Source: Lycium barbarum
Lineage: Eukaryota; Streptophyta; Magnoliopsida; Solanales; Solanaceae
Length of the DNA: 64,000 nucleotides
Assembly: GCF_019175385.1 (NCBI RefSeq)
Contig: NC_083337.1
Span: forward strand, 164,499,713-164,563,712
Direction: 5' to 3'
This document shows positions 46,901 to 60,335 of this stretch, piece after piece. The position numbers and the translations under genes were made by a program. Within the stretch, counting starts at the first letter, position 1. Every line of letters starts with the position of its first letter. The notes under the pieces are model-generated. The model did no database searches and had not been told where the DNA came from. It was given only the letters and a program-made list of their open reading frames with translations.

Positions 46901-48228
46901 TTTCAATAGGTTTTGCCAATACAAATTTGAATTAGTCCAATCTTCAATGTAGATATCAAATGAAAAAAAAATAAAAATGACTGGTTGTCAAAGTGGTAGA
47001 CCAACAACCATAAAAGAGTCCATTAAATTCCACTCACATTTACTCATTCCCATGTACTTATAATAATTAATTCCAACGGCGGCACAGAAAAGCAAGACTT
47101 TAGTTAGGAACTGAAATTATGCTGCATAATATATGCAACAATTGATGTGTAGAACAACTTTGAAGTCTATATATAGAAGATACGCATGTTTTCTTTCCCA
47201 TTTTACTTTTTAAATCCCTTTTGCTGGGTCAAAATAAGAAAATTGACCAAAATGTGTATGAACAACCGCAGGAATTGGCGCGATTTGCTATAGGATTGTG
47301 GATATTACAACTGCACCTTTGGCAGGTAATACTAGCGCGTAACTACCGAAAACCTCAAAAATCGGACCAGGCCGAATTAATTTTGTTCTTCGGTTTTGAT
47401 TACAGTTCTTTTTTTCTTCTAAAAATTCGGTGTTCGGTTATGGAGTTCCGATTCTTCAGTATTTCGATTTAAACGAAATTTTTTTACTAGATGAATACAA
47501 AAAAATTACAAATAGGCTGCTGCTCGTTTGCGCTTTCCTGGTTGCTGCTAGCCAAATTTTGGCTGCTCGTTTGCTGGTTGGAAATGCTGGTTGATTTCCA
47601 ACAGCGTCCTGCTTTTCTATTTTACAATGAAAATATGAAATAATGGTGTCTTACGCCCTTTCTCTCTTGGAATGTTGAAATGTGAACAAAGCCCATTTTA
47701 AATTAAACTTTGAAACGCAACTTAAAATAGCCCATTTTGAATTAAAAAACATAAAATAGCCTAGTTTTAATTTAAAAAGTTGCCCATTTTACTAGCAAAA
47801 AAAAAAAAGCCCATTAGTCAGGCCCATATCGAAAAACCGAATTAGAAAAATCGAACTGAATTAAACTAATTTGGTTCGGTATCCCGTACATACTTTCGAA
47901 GAACCGAAAACCAAAGAACCAGACGCTCACCCCGTAATACTGGCTTGTTAAAAACGTTACTATCAAGTTTTGTACATTTAATTCTACGCATCAACGTGAA
48001 GTAGAAAGTGTCTGGGATTCTACGGCTTATTGAAGCAAACACATATAATTAAAGGACATAACATATGCGGTTAACTTAACTAATAGACAAATGAAAACAC
48101 ATGTAAACATTACAATCGAAAGTGTTTAATTGGAACACTTTATTAGGAGTTGAGGTGTTCCATTAGAACATGACTTAGTTCGAATATCTGGAATATTCTA
48201 ACAAGTTCAAGGGGGTTACCCATGTATT
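43902..48228. other. CSLA upstream region and intergenic DNA
   Basis: No supported gene. Near 44330-44390 a half element ends with CCAGAGGGAGTA (MITE end). At 47340-47940, repeated CCGAAAAC, TTCGGTT and GGTTCGGTATCCC words resemble the element nested at 48397-49300, but its borders could not be fixed. The reverse frame at 45897-46130 starts with ATG but has no recognised domain. Confidence 0.45.
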
Positions 48229-49472
48229 AGTAGCTTATTTGCCAGACACTTAAAATCAACTTCATTTGAAAAATACTTTTTGTGAGAAACAGTTTGTATT
48301 GGACCAATTGATTTAAAAAACACTTTTGAGAAGTAATTAGTGTTTGACCATTTTCTCAAAAGTGTTTTTCAAAAGAGTATTTTTCAGGAAAAAACTAGGG
48401 GTGTCAATGGTACGGTTCGGGCGGTTATTTTGTAAAATATATACCAAACCAATTTTTCGGTTATTGGATTTTGTAGAACCAAAATCAAACTTTTCGAAAC
48501 CGTCCCATCATCTTGGTTTCTCTTCGGTATCGGTACGGTTAGGTTAATTTTTTTATTTTTAGAAAAAGAACATCATGTTGTAGTCACTAGTAAAAGTTAA
48601 AGACATTATATCATACATACTTCTATAGGACTTTGGCAAAAACTCTCTAGATATTTTTATTATTTAAAGGGTGGTGAATCAAGAAAACGTGAAAGACGAC
48701 AGGAATAAAGATTGATCCCACTAATTTACGATAGTGTAAAATAATGTTAAGCAAAGACAAAAAGTATAATTTAGATTGCACGAGGGGGAAAAAATCAATC
48801 AAGATGGGACTTAAGAATGAGTCTATGATTAGGTATCCAATAAGATAAATTTAAAATCATACGAGAAGAAAGATATCTAATACTTTGTCGCATTTTATAC
48901 AAGATTATTGGAATACCTTGTAGCTGACAAGCTAGTTACACTCGAGATGCTAGAACTAATTTAATTTCAATAGGAGTAGTATAATAGGTTTCAGCGAACT
49001 TTAGGTGTTAATTATGTTGTCGCCTTATAGTTGTTTTCATCATCCCGAACCCAAGGCGAAAATTTTAATCTTTTGTTATATTTAAATTTGATATATTAAA
49101 TATATTTTACACATATAAACGTATTCGCTATGGTTCGGTATTTTTAGGTTTATTTTTATAAAATTGAAACCAACCTAATTATTCGGTACGGTTATAAATT
49201 TATATAAAAACTGTCAATTTTATTAAAAAGTCCTAAAAATCGGTTCGGTATGGTACAATTCGATAGGTTTAGTCGGTTTTTGAAAATCATTGACTCCCTT
49301 AAGAAAAACTATCTTTTTTTTGCTTCTGAAAAACAGTTTCTGCTACTCTCCAGAAATACTTATTTTCTTTCAACAACTTAGCCAAAAACACCTAACTTTT
49401 TTAATATAAACACTTTTTGAAAAGAAAAAAAGCACTTTAGACCTGCCAAAATCTTGGCTAAACAGGCTATAA
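48229..49472. mobile_element. MITE of the 1257 family, split by a nested insertion
   Basis: The left half (48229-48396) and right half (49301-49472) together match the 1257-1632 MITE word for word, including AGTAATTAGTGTTTG, CAAAAGTGTTTTTC and TGAAAAACAGTTTCTGCTAC. The right end GGCTAAACAGGC is its inverted terminus. The continuity is broken by a 904-bp element at 48397-49300. Confidence 0.8.
48397..49300. mobile_element. Nested hAT-like non-autonomous element
   Basis: Begins AGGGGTGTCAATGG and ends TCATTGACTCCCTT, imperfect inverted termini. GAAAAAACT at the left and GAAAAACT at the right fit an 8-bp duplication of the host MITE. Subterminal CGGTTCGGTA words occur inverted at both sides. 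No transposase frame. It is younger than the MITE it interrupts. Confidence 0.72.
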
Positions 49473-50438
49473 GCCCTTTTTTTTGTGGTTACTAACTAAT
49501 ATGTTTTCTTATCCTTTCCTTTGAGCACTTGACCGTTAAAAGCAAAAGTTGGTTTCCCCAGCACTTATTTGAACGTGAAGAAAATTTTGGCGGCTCATGT
49601 ATAATCACTGGATCTTTCCCGCCATTTCTTTTTCTTATTTCTTTATTTTTTGTGGACCCGCCGATCTTCTTCACTATGCCAGAATAAATAAATGAATATA
49701 TCCTGAAAAAAATTAATCAATTACTATTATTTTGCTATATATATATATATATATATATATTATACAGCGGAGTCAACTTATCCAACAAGTGTTTATTGAC
49801 AGCCCTTTGCTAGAAAATCACACCGTGTAAATAAATAAAATTTAGGTAAATTTTTTATGTATATAGTATATGTTGAATACCTTGACTTATTCAGCGATTC
49901 CTCGTGGAACAAAATGATAAAAGTATGTTTATTTTTTTAATATTTTGGCCTCTTTAGTGAAAATTCTGATTTTCTCATGGTGTGTGTATATATATATATT
50001 TGATTTATCGAAGAGAGTATTTTTCTATTATGAATTTGTCTATTATTCACTTATGGAAGTAAGAAAATAAGTTTAGATTTTACATTTTTCTTATATTTAT
50101 ACTTATATATAGCATAACAAAGGTATATTTTTTTTCTCCTAAGGTGGAAGACAATTTTTTTAAATTAAACTAGTCCAGTCTATATAATTTTTTTTAAAAT
50201 AGTTAATTCCAATTAAAATATCTTTTATTTCTGGGTATTGAAATACCGCCAAATCGCCCGAGTCCCGAGTTTGAAAGTCAGGAAATAACTGTCTTCCCAT
50301 ATTTTGTAAGCCCACTAAAAGCCCTATTACCATAAACTTCGTGTTGCAGATTTTAGGGCATAACCCTCTTCACACTTCACACCACAACTCCACAACCGTT
50401 TCAAATCCCTTCAATGCCGCTGCATCATCTTTAACAAG
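49473..50438. other. Upstream region of the PTM-like gene
   Basis: Contains (TA)n at about 49737-49760 and no gene. Transcription of the PTM-like gene may begin around 50340-50380. AACAAG|GTAAAA at 50438/50439 looks like a splice donor for a 5'UTR intron. Confidence 0.4.
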
Positions 50439-50450
50439 GTAAAAACATTC

Positions 50451-51081
50451 ATATCTGGATACTAAATCTATATATCTGTATGTGTGAATATCAATATTGT
50501 GTATATGTATGTGTAGATACTCATATTGCATATTACTTCCTGTATAATGGCATGGCAGACGCAGACTTAACATTAATATTGAATGCTTCGTATTCTGCTG
50601 ATGATTTGTTTTTATGTTGAGTTATTTCCATTGATACGTCAAATAGGTGCGATCGGAACCGATAAAAGTAATAAGGCTGTCATTACTGCGGTGAATAACT
50701 GTTTTTATTGTGTTTTTAAAACAAATCTATATATGCATGTATAGTGTGTGTGTGTGTGTAAATACTAAATCTTCATATGTATATGAGTAATTTGTATTTG
50801 TATACTCAATTTATATATCAATGTAGTGCATGTGTATGCGTGAATACTCGTGTATGAGCATGTTACGTATTCCTCCCTGTATACGCGAACTTATATGTTT
50901 TAAGTTGAGTTCAAACATTAATATCAACTTAAATGTACAGATTGAATGTTTCATATTCTGCTGATTTGTTTTTATTTATTGAGTTATTGCTATCTATGAA
51001 CAAAGCCCTAACACATTTGTTGAATATGTCAAATAGGTGTTATCCAAACCGGTAAAAACACTGGTTTTTGTTGTGTTTTTA
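50451..51081 (+). repeat. About 380-bp tandem duplication before the PTM-like start codon
   Basis: Copy 1 (about 50451-50716) and copy 2 (about 50757-51081) share, in order, GATACTAAATCT/AATACTAAATCT, GTGTATRYGTG, TTCCTSCCTGTATA-type words, AACATTAATAT, TTGAATGYTTCRTATTCTGC, GTCAAATAGGTG and ATTGTGTTTTTAA or TTGTGTTTTTAA. Divergence is moderate. Copy 2 abuts the first coding exon. Confidence 0.65.
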
Positions 51082-51138
51082 ACACAATAAATTGGTGTAT
51101 GGTGTGATTTGGATTGGATTGTGAATTTGGTTGGTGGA

Positions 51139-54100
51139 ATGGAGGCTGCTGTGGACAGATCAGAGAGGCGAGGTAGAAAAAGGCGTAGAAACGATGTTCA
51201 AAATGTTAAGGTAGATGGGGGTGGGAAGAAAGGAGCGGTGGTGTTGAGGTCTAAGGCATTATTGGGAAGATATGTTACGAAGGAGTTAAAGGGCAGTGGG
51301 ATATACTTGGGGAAGATCATATTTTATGATACTGGTTTATATAAGGTTATTTATGAGGATGGAGATTTTGAAGATTTGGATAGCAGTAGAGTGAAGAAGG
51401 TTTTGTTTGAAGATGATGAGTTGAATGGTCAATGGTTGGACAGGAAGAAGAAGCTAGATGAATTAGTAGCTAGTAGGGAGGTACTAGGTGCTAATTCTAG
51501 AGTTGAGTATCCAACTGAGCCAGTTATCGGTGTAATTGATAAGTCTGAGGCCAAACAACTAGGATGTGATTCTGATTCGAGTGATTTGTCTGAAGATTAT
51601 ATGGAGCAGGATTTTAGTTCAGAGATGGAAGTGCCTCTATTTCCTGCACCTCAACTGCCTCCTTCATCTGATAGTATTGGTATTCCGGAGGAGTATGTAT
51701 CATACCTCTTGTCTGTCTATAGCTTTTTACGGTCGTTTAGTATCAGATTGTTTTTATGTCCCTTTGGACTTGATGATTTTGTCGGAGCACTCAATTGTTC
51801 TGCTCCAAACACATTATTGGACTCTGTTCATGTGGCCCTTATGAGTGCTTTGAGGCGCCACCTCAGAAAGTTGTCATCTGATGGTTCTGTGCTTGCATCA
51901 AAGTGCCTCAGGTAACCATATCTAATTATTTCATGAAGGAATTTTTCATCACGTGGTTGATCGTTTTATTGAGCCGGGGGTCTTTCGGAAACAGCCGTCC
52001 TACCTTGGTAGGAGTCAGGTCTGCGTACACTCTACCCTCCCCAGACCCTACGATGTGGGATTTCACTGGGTTGTTGTTGTTGTGGTTGATCGTTTTAATG
52101 AAATTTTTGATTGTTGATTGTTCTAATGAAATTCTGTTTTGATACTTTTTTCCCTGAGAGGTAATTGTTGGTACCAAAATATATGAAAATAGAAGAATGT
52201 TTAGAGTTCTTTTTGCAGAATGAAACTAAGAGCTAGATAGTTAGACAGAGTTATGAAATTGATGAGCGCAGTTTACCTATTGCCATTTATGACAATACAG
52301 TTTCATTACTACTTAGTCTGCCCGCACTTGCACAGGTTGACCTGATTTTGCTGCTGATACCTCCATAAAGACATTGGAATGCCATGATTTTCCGATAGCC
52401 TTTGTCTAAAAGATATAGATCCAAATATGGCATTGCTTGTCCTTAGAATGTGGATGAATAATTTCCACAATGATCATGCAACTTTATTGGCAGAAGCCAA
52501 TGTTATTGCTGATATATCCTTCTGTGGATGAGCAATAGCCAGGGAACTTCACTTTACATTGCATGTTTATGCTTATAATTCTTGCATCATTTCATATTAG
52601 GTGCATTTTGGAACATTGACTGATGAAAAGTCTAAATTAACTTCTGCTGCTTGCTGTAGGGACATTGATTGGAGCTTGCTTGATACAATGACTTGGCCAG
52701 TGTATCTGGTTCATTATCTAACAGTAATGGGATACACAGATGAACCTGGTTGGAAAGGTTTTTATACCCATACGTTGCAGAGGGAATATTACTTGTTACC
52801 TGCTGGCAGGAAAATCATGGTTTTACAGATCTTGTGTGACGATGTTCTATACTCCGAAGAATTAAGGGCAGAGGTTGACATGCGTGAAGAATCAGAGGTA
52901 GATATTGAGTCAGATAAAACTAGAGGTGTTGCTTCTGTCAGTGCACCAAGAATAGTTCACCCCAGATATGCTAAAACTACTGCCTGTAAGGAACAAGAAG
53001 CAATCGAGCTTTGTAAAGAAAATCATGACAGAAAGAAGTGTTGTAGTACTGATATTTTAGGATCCAAGGATAGTGGCGAAGATATTGTCTCTGGTGTAGA
53101 TCAAAACATTAACAGTGATGAATGCCGTCTGTGCGGCATGGAAGGGACTTTGCTTTGCTGTGATGGGTGTCCATCATCTTACCATGCAAGGTGCATTGGA
53201 GTTAGCAAGATGCATATACCAGAAGGGACATGGTATTGCCCTGAGTGTAGAATCAATGAAATTGAACCGAAAATTATGAGGGGAACAACTCTGAAAGGAG
53301 GAGAGCTTTTTGGTGTTGATTCCTATGGGCAAATCTTCATGGGTACTTGCAGTCATTTGCTTGTGTATGTCTCTTTAACTTCTTTTCCAATCTACTCTGT
53401 TCAGTTGCCTCATTTGGCTGTGGGCTGATCTTCTATTTGGAGATACAGAATGCAGTAATCCTATGTAGTTAGGCTGAAATCAGCTTTAGCCCCGTCTCTT
53501 TATTAAACATATTTTTGATCTTTGGTTGTAGGTTGAAGGCCTTGGCTGGCGCAGACTCTATTTTCAGATACTACAACGAGAAGGACATTCCCAAAGTCCT
53601 GCAAGCACTTAATGCAAATGTGCAGCACAGTAATTTATATCTGGAAATATGCAAAGCAATAACGCAACACTGGAAAATTCCTGGCAATGTCTCATTCCCT
53701 GATGGTGAACTATCTGTAATTGGTTCCGACAGACCAAATGGAGCAAAATGTGGCAGTCCTGAGAGAGAGAATACTGGAAGTTGTGTTACTGAATTCGGTT
53801 CAGAAGATGCTTCTTTAAGTAATTTCGCAAAGGAACCTATGCTCAACAAGACTTTGGGTGCAGTTATCCAACCTGATGGTATTTGTTACCAGGTGAATAA
53901 CGATTCTTTGGCAAGACAAAATGCGCCTATAGACTTGCTACCATCTGAACAAGTTGGAGTGAAATATGTCGTATCTGCTGGTTCAGTTGGTCAGCAGGTC
54001 GTTCCATCTGAGCGGACTCAACCAGACGACGCAAAGTTGGTAGAACTTGCTACTTGTACCTCAAGAAGCAGCAGCAACTCTGTGGAACAAGTTAATAGTA

Positions 54101-57100
54101 ATTGTACTGGAATTGCAGTGTCTCTTGAATGTGAAAGCGCTTGTGGCAGACCCAGCAGAATAGGTTACAGAAAACCCACTGGTGGCTGCTTGTACATAGG
54201 GTCATCCTTTAGACCTCAACGGTACATAAATAGTTACCTGCATGGAGATTTTGCTGCATCTGCTGCTGCAAATCTAGCTGAACTTTCTCATGGAGAAAAC
54301 CACATGAGTCATGCTTCAAACAATAGGCGGAAACTTTCTGCTAATGTTTTACTTCAAGCAAAAGCTTTCTCATCGTCAGCGACACGCTTTTTCTGGCCGA
54401 ATACTGAAAAGAAGGTTGTGGAAGTACCAAGGGAAAGATGCAGTTGGTGTTTTAATTGTGAGGCTGCTGCGACTAGTAAGAAAGGATGTTTGTTAAATGC
54501 TGCAGCATCAAATGCTATTAAGGGGGCAGTGAAGATACTTACTGGTCTTCGTTCTGCAAGTGGTGGGGATGGAAATCTACATGGTATTGCCACATATATT
54601 ATATTGATGGAGGAGAGCTTAACTGGTCTGACTGTTGGTCCTTTTCTAAGTACAGCTTTTAGAAAACAATGGCGTAAACAGGCAGAAGAAGCTACTAGTT
54701 TCGCTGTGATAAAGTCTATTCTGCTTGAAGTAAGTTATAGAGGAAATTTATTTTTGTTGATTTTGTTAGCACCTCGTGAAAGTGTTTGTCACAACATGCT
54801 ATGTTCCTCAATTTCTGTTTCTCGGTTGACTAGATTTGTGGTAAGAGTTGTTTTTGCTTATTTGGTATAAATGGGGGATTCCACTCAATTCCAGAGGGTT
54901 TGAAAATTCTTAAAGGGAGAGCTGTATACCTGTCTAGTTCTGCTTCCGTAAAAAAACAAGGCGAATAGGAGTTATCCGCTCTTCTCCTACTTCCTCTCCT
55001 CTTGCCTCTCTTTTTTCACCTCATCCAAACATTATTCCTTTACTGGACTATAAACTAAGCCGTTTTAGGCATTCTAGTGGTTTTTAAGATCAGACAACAT
55101 TAGTCTTGATTAAAAAAAAAAAAAAAAAGATCATACCACATTAGTGTGCATAATAAACAATTTCCATTAACAAGGAAATCTAGTAAATTAATGTTATTGC
55201 TCAAGAAAGCGACTTTATTCTATGTTTTATTAAGACAAATGTATTTGCTATTACATAATGAGAGAATTGCATGGGAAATAAATGGAGGAAAAGTTACCAT
55301 CAGGCAACAGCACTGAACAGCTTCTGAATTCTGTGGCTGGAGGAAATTCAGAGGTGCATCCACACTATTTGCACATGTAGCTTTTGTCTCAACTTTTCGC
55401 TTGTTTATTGAGGAATATTTTTTCTGCCACAAGTGCCGTAATGACATGAACCTTGTGCATTGATTACACTAGGGGCTTGTCAAACTGAACTTCAATAATG
55501 AATCTAGCATAAATATTAGACTGCAAAGTCCAGTTTTGCTAAAATTGTACTCTTGATTTGATATTTTACGAATTATGTGAGAAGAACTGAATACTTGTTA
55601 TTTGTAAACTGGTGGAGAATTCCAAGTGGTCGGCAACAAAGTTTCTGCTTTGTGGTAGCTTTGCATTTAAATAAGAAGCCTTATACTACTTTTGAACTTT
55701 TTCTATGTGTTCTTATCCAACTGTTGAATTGTCGAAGTGCTATTGGATCGAATTGTAGATTGTAGCTATTATTTGCATATGATGTTACCTATACACTTCA
55801 TGCTCAAGAACATAGTGTATGCAATGCAGTTTGAGGAGAATATCCGGTTTGTTGCTTTTTCTGGGGACTGGTTTAAGCTTGTTGATGGTGGAGCATCTGA
55901 ATCTTCCATCTCTCATTCAGCTGCTGGTGCTGTGGAATCATCTCTTAAGCATAAACCAGGGAGGCGGGGTAGGAAACCATCATCAATGGTTAAAGTAACA
56001 GCTGATGCTTGCCAGGATAAACGGAAGAACTTCACTTGGTGGAGAGCAGGCATGCTTTCAAAGCTTATCTACCAGAAAGCAACTCTACCCCGATCAATGT
56101 TGAAGAAAGCAGCACGTCATGGTATCTTGTGTACCCAATGAAGCTACTTTTTTCCTTGATAAAAGATCTAATATTTTGTGTTTTCATAAATTCAGTGGAA
56201 TATAAATATTGGAGAGGGGGAGAATCCACTAACAACTTTTACTGTAGCAGGTGGTCGGAGAAAGATACCTGGTATTTATTATGCTGAAGGTTCCGGGACT
56301 GCCAAAAGAAGCAGGCAGCTTGTATGGCGAGCTGCAGTTGATGTGTGTAAGACAATTTCACAACTTGCACTTCAGGTGATTTATGACAAATTGCATTAGA
56401 TGATTTAATTCCTTTCTTTCTACAGGGAAGTCTGAGTCAGGCTAAGTATTCTTATAAGGTTTGGTCTTGCAACAGGTCAGGTACCTAGATATGCATGTGA
56501 GATGGAGTGATCTTGTTAGTCCCGAACAAAGCCTACTGGATGGAAAAGTTCCGGAGTCAGAAGCATCTGCTTTTAGAAATGCTTCCATATGTCATAAAAG
56601 AATAACTGGAAGTGAGGTTAGATATAGTGTTGCTTTCGGAAACCAGAAGCATCTCCCATCTCGTGTCAAGAAGAGTATAATAGAAGTAGAGGAAAGCCAG
56701 GAGGAGGGAAAGGAAAAATATTGGTTATCTGAGTCTCGGATTCCTTTGTATATAATAAAAAATTATGAAGAAAACTTGGAAAAAAATCTCCCCTCAGCCA
56801 ACAAGTTAACTAATGCTTTTCCCAAGTTGCAGAAAAGGTGCTTGGTGGCTTCTTGTAAAGATATATTTTCTTATCTTGCGCAGAAGAGAGATGGCAATGA
56901 TAAGCATTGTTGTGCTTCATGTGAAGTGGATGTGTTACTTAGGTACCCATTTAATGTATATTTCAAAATTCTTTTTCAGCTCTTTTACACAATCCTTTAT
57001 TTATGTGATCCCTCTTCTCCAGGAACGCAGTCAAGTGCAATACATGCCAAGGTACCATGGGATACATATATCTCACCATTTTATCAGCTACTTAAGATAT

Positions 57101-58753
57101 TGTTTTTTTGGCTTGCACGTCAGTCTGTTTATCAGCAATTGATCTATTAAACTTCTGAGAATTTTTCTTGTAGGTCTATGTCACAAGCAATGTACAATTA
57201 GTTCAACAGTTATTGCTAATGAGGAAGTTGAGTTTATGACCTCCTGCAAACAGTGTTACAAGAATAGAGCTTTAACCCAAGCTGAAAGTAGTAATGAATC
57301 TCCCACTAGTCCTTTACTCATGCAAGGAAAAGACATTCTGATTCCTGCGTCAGCAAGAAAAGGAGGAAAGGTTGGTAGTTGTAGTAATCCAACTGCATCC
57401 ACTGCGACTCAAAAGCATTCTTCTAAGGTGAAGCCTGCTAGTTCAAATTTGGCGACAAAAACGAAGCCCCCCCACTGGGGTGTTATTTGGAGAAAGCAGG
57501 ATGAGGATACTGGTGATTTTAGATTTAAACACATTCTTCTAAAGGGCAATTCAGATAGGGATTCATTAAGACCTAGTTGCCGCCTTTGCTGTAAGCCATA
57601 TGATCCTTATCTAATGTACATCCGTTGTGAAACATGTACATGTAAGTTTTGTTTCTATGCAGGAATCTTGTTTTTTTGTCTTGAATTTGTTGGTTACCTT
57701 TCTTTGGGTTGACAATTAATCTTTTGAGTCACAGATTGGTATCACGCTGAAGCTGTTAAACTTGAGGAGTCAAAGATTTCTGAAGTGGTGGGGTTCAAAT
57801 GTTGCAGGTGCCGTAGGATTAGAATGCCCATCTGTCCTTACTTAGATCCAAAAAGCAAAAAACAGTTGGAGGAAAAGAGGATGTGTTCAAGGGCTTCAAA
57901 GATGGATAGTCGAGGAATTGAGCCTTATTCTGGGTTCATTTCAGAGCTACAGAAAGATGAGGATATGGCCACCCCATCGATGCCTTTGCAGGGACCCACA
58001 TCTTTAGAGGATAATAAGCATCTTGCTTCTGCTGTTGAAGAGCTTACTGAGCACTTTCCAGTAGGTGATTGTGAACGGAATGCTGAAACTATATCTGTGC
58101 CAGGGCAAAGAGAACAGCCAGTCAGAACTCATATAGAGAATCATCAGACAGATTTAGAATCTTCTTCTGAGTTACCCACTGCTCTTGGAGGAAACATAGT
58201 GGTTCCTAAAGAAGAAATGTCAACTCATGTTGAAAGGGGTGCTAAACAGCCGGTAAGAAGACATATAAGACTTGATAAGGATTCAGATACTCCTTTTGCA
58301 AACAACCCCTTGAAAGTTGATTTATCCACGCCTTCTATAGTTGGAAGGGATACTTCAAGATATAGTTCCGAGGAAGCTGGTCAGGAATGTCAGGATATGG
58401 AGTTTGAACCTCAAACCTGCTTCTCTTTCGATGAATTAATTGCATCTGATGATCTTGGCCCATTGGAGGGAGTTGACTCGTCAGGCACTTTGACCAAGAA
58501 TGTTGAAACATCATCAAAGTTTCTACCTTATAAGAATGCTGATACGTCTTATTTCAAGCACGAGCCTGCAATTAGCACAATATCTGCAGCTGCTTTTGCA
58601 GTTCCTTGTAAGATATGTTCACGTAAAGAACCATTGCCTAATCTTTGTTGTGAAATATGTGATATATGGATCCACCATCATTGTTCACCTTGGAATGAAG
58701 AGGAGTCTGGAGAAGATGATTGGAAGTGCGGCAACTGTAGGGAATGGAGATAG
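51139..58753 (+). CDS. PTM: DDT- and PHD-finger chromatin protein, PTM-like, 1691 aa, nine exons
   Basis: Exons 51139-51911, 52660-53364, 53532-54729, 55830-56121, 56251-56375, 56476-56942, 57023-57051, 57174-57641, 57735-58753, all GT-AG. The frame closes over 5076 nt. Order: basic RRGRKRRR; a Tudor-like domain (42-91, YKVIYEDGDFEDL) as in PTM/DIR17; DDT domain (about 184-257); WHIM-like DIDWSLLDTMTWPVY (258-); PHD finger at 413-454 (CRLCGMEG..CCDGC..CPEC); further Cys/His zinc fingers at 1176-1223, 1332-1377 and 1643-1688. PHD fingers bind histone tails, and DDT/WHIM link to ISWI-type remodellers. Arabidopsis PTM was described as an envelope-anchored factor in chloroplast-to-nucleus signalling. 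I see no convincing membrane segment here, so a purely nuclear role or a paralogue is possible. The start was chosen as the first ATG in frame. Intron 1 carries a SINE. Confidence 0.92.
51969..52081 (+). mobile_element. TS-type SINE in intron 1 of the PTM-like gene
   Basis: Contains GAGCCGGGGGTCTTTCGGAA, AGGTCTGCGTACACTCTACC and GTGGGATTTCACTGGG followed by (TTG)4, the tobacco TS SINE 3' portion. GTGGTTGATCGTTTTA (16 bp, perfect) is duplicated at 51953-51968 and 52082-52097. Same strand as the gene; begins about 57 bp after the exon 1 donor. Confidence 0.93.
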
Positions 58754-60335
58754 TTGATGCTTAATCACTATGTAAGATGGTGCATAATGGCTGATTGAAG
58801 GGGCTTACTGTTGATGCTTTTTGTCACAATTGGAGAATGAATCAAGATGAGCAAGCCACTCGTGATGTCTGCCAAGTAACTTATCCTCCTACAAGTTGAT
58901 TTGGTCCATGGTGGTTGTGCAGCTGCAACTTTTAATCAAACTCCCATCATTTGGTAGCACTGATTTTGTCATCAAATGGTACTCATGTTCCCATGATACA
59001 GGAGCATTGAGATGATTCAGGAAAAACACTAATGCACAAAATCCCATAGAAAAGATTACTAGGAGAAGGTTGTGATATTTTGCTCCAGCCTTGACGGATA
59101 AGCAACCTACTTCATTGGTGCTTATCTGATATTTTTTAACTGTAAAAAGAGAACTTGAGTTACCAATTCTTTTATTTATATTTATGAAAATCTCAACCAC
59201 TATCTGCTTGGTTGAACATCAACTAAAGAACTAAAGTTTATAGAAAGAGGACACGTGATGTGGATAGGATATATGTACTTGCTGACATGATTTACCAGTC
59301 AAGTGATCTCTTCTTCCATCTGTTACTGGCTTTCCTTGCGATTATATACTCTGCCTAGAATAGTAAATAAAATTTGCTTTTAAAATCTTGAACCTGCTTC
59401 TGGATAGTAACTCGATCGGTCGATCCCTTATGTTCTGGTATCTTTTGCTTGACCCTCAAAATAATAGGTGAACTGAAAAAGTCATTCATACCATGACGCT
59501 CTACATTTAGCACTAAATAGAAAACTTAAGTGGCCATCATGATAAATTATGGCTACTTTAACCTTGCACAATTGAAGATGACACTACCATACCATTTTTC
59601 ATAATTTCTCGTCCAATTAGGTTGTGAGGCATTCTTTAGACTGCAATTACAGTGCGCTTTGATCCATTAGCTGGACCCAACAAAATACATGTTTTTTTAA
59701 CCCATAAGCGATACCGCATGTCAAAAACTAAAGTGCAAGCCTTAATAGCTTTCACAGCTCAAGACAAGCAATAATGAAATGGAAAATAGTCCTATACGAC
59801 GATATTGTATGCTGCTAAATTAACAAACAGTGCTTCTGCATAAGCTTCATTTAAATTGTTGAGTTATCAGATAAAACACTTTTAACACGTCTTCAAGACA
59901 AGAATGGACAAGAAATTCAATCGACACTATATTTCTTTTTCCTAATTATAATCGTAGGAAACTAAAATACATAGGAACAAACAAATGCGGAACTTACAAT
60001 CACGAGTTATTGATACTACAGAAACCGATTGTGTAAGCCTGACTAAAGGCAACTATAAAATTTAAGAAAAAGAATTAAATAGACCCTCACATCTAAAGAC
60101 TACAGACCTCACAAACGCACAAGATATTTGTGCAAAAGAATCTCAAAACTCCGATTCAACGTCCCAGAAATGCAATGATATGCTATGCCGATCAGAAGTC
60201 TCACCCTCTCTTCCGCCAGCCCTGGCATCCCAATTCTCAATGTCCATCTTGCCTTTGGGGACGTGTCGGTGTGCAATATAGACAAATTTTACAGCCGTTG
60301 TTCGTGGACAAAGTCCTCCACAAATTGAAAGCCAC
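58754..60335. other. Convergent 3' ends of the PTM-like and AP-2 alpha genes
   Basis: The PTM-like 3'UTR may extend to AATAAA-like signals near 59365. The AP-2 alpha 3'UTR occupies perhaps 60000-60335. The reverse frame at 58889-59200 lies in the PTM-like 3' region and is not a gene. Confidence 0.45.

Noticed and set aside
49492..49674. 60-codon reverse frame
   Set aside because: Short and basic, no family and no transcription signals.
51566..51844. Overlapping frame inside exon 1 of the PTM-like gene
   Set aside because: Shadow of the real frame, which carries the DDT domain.
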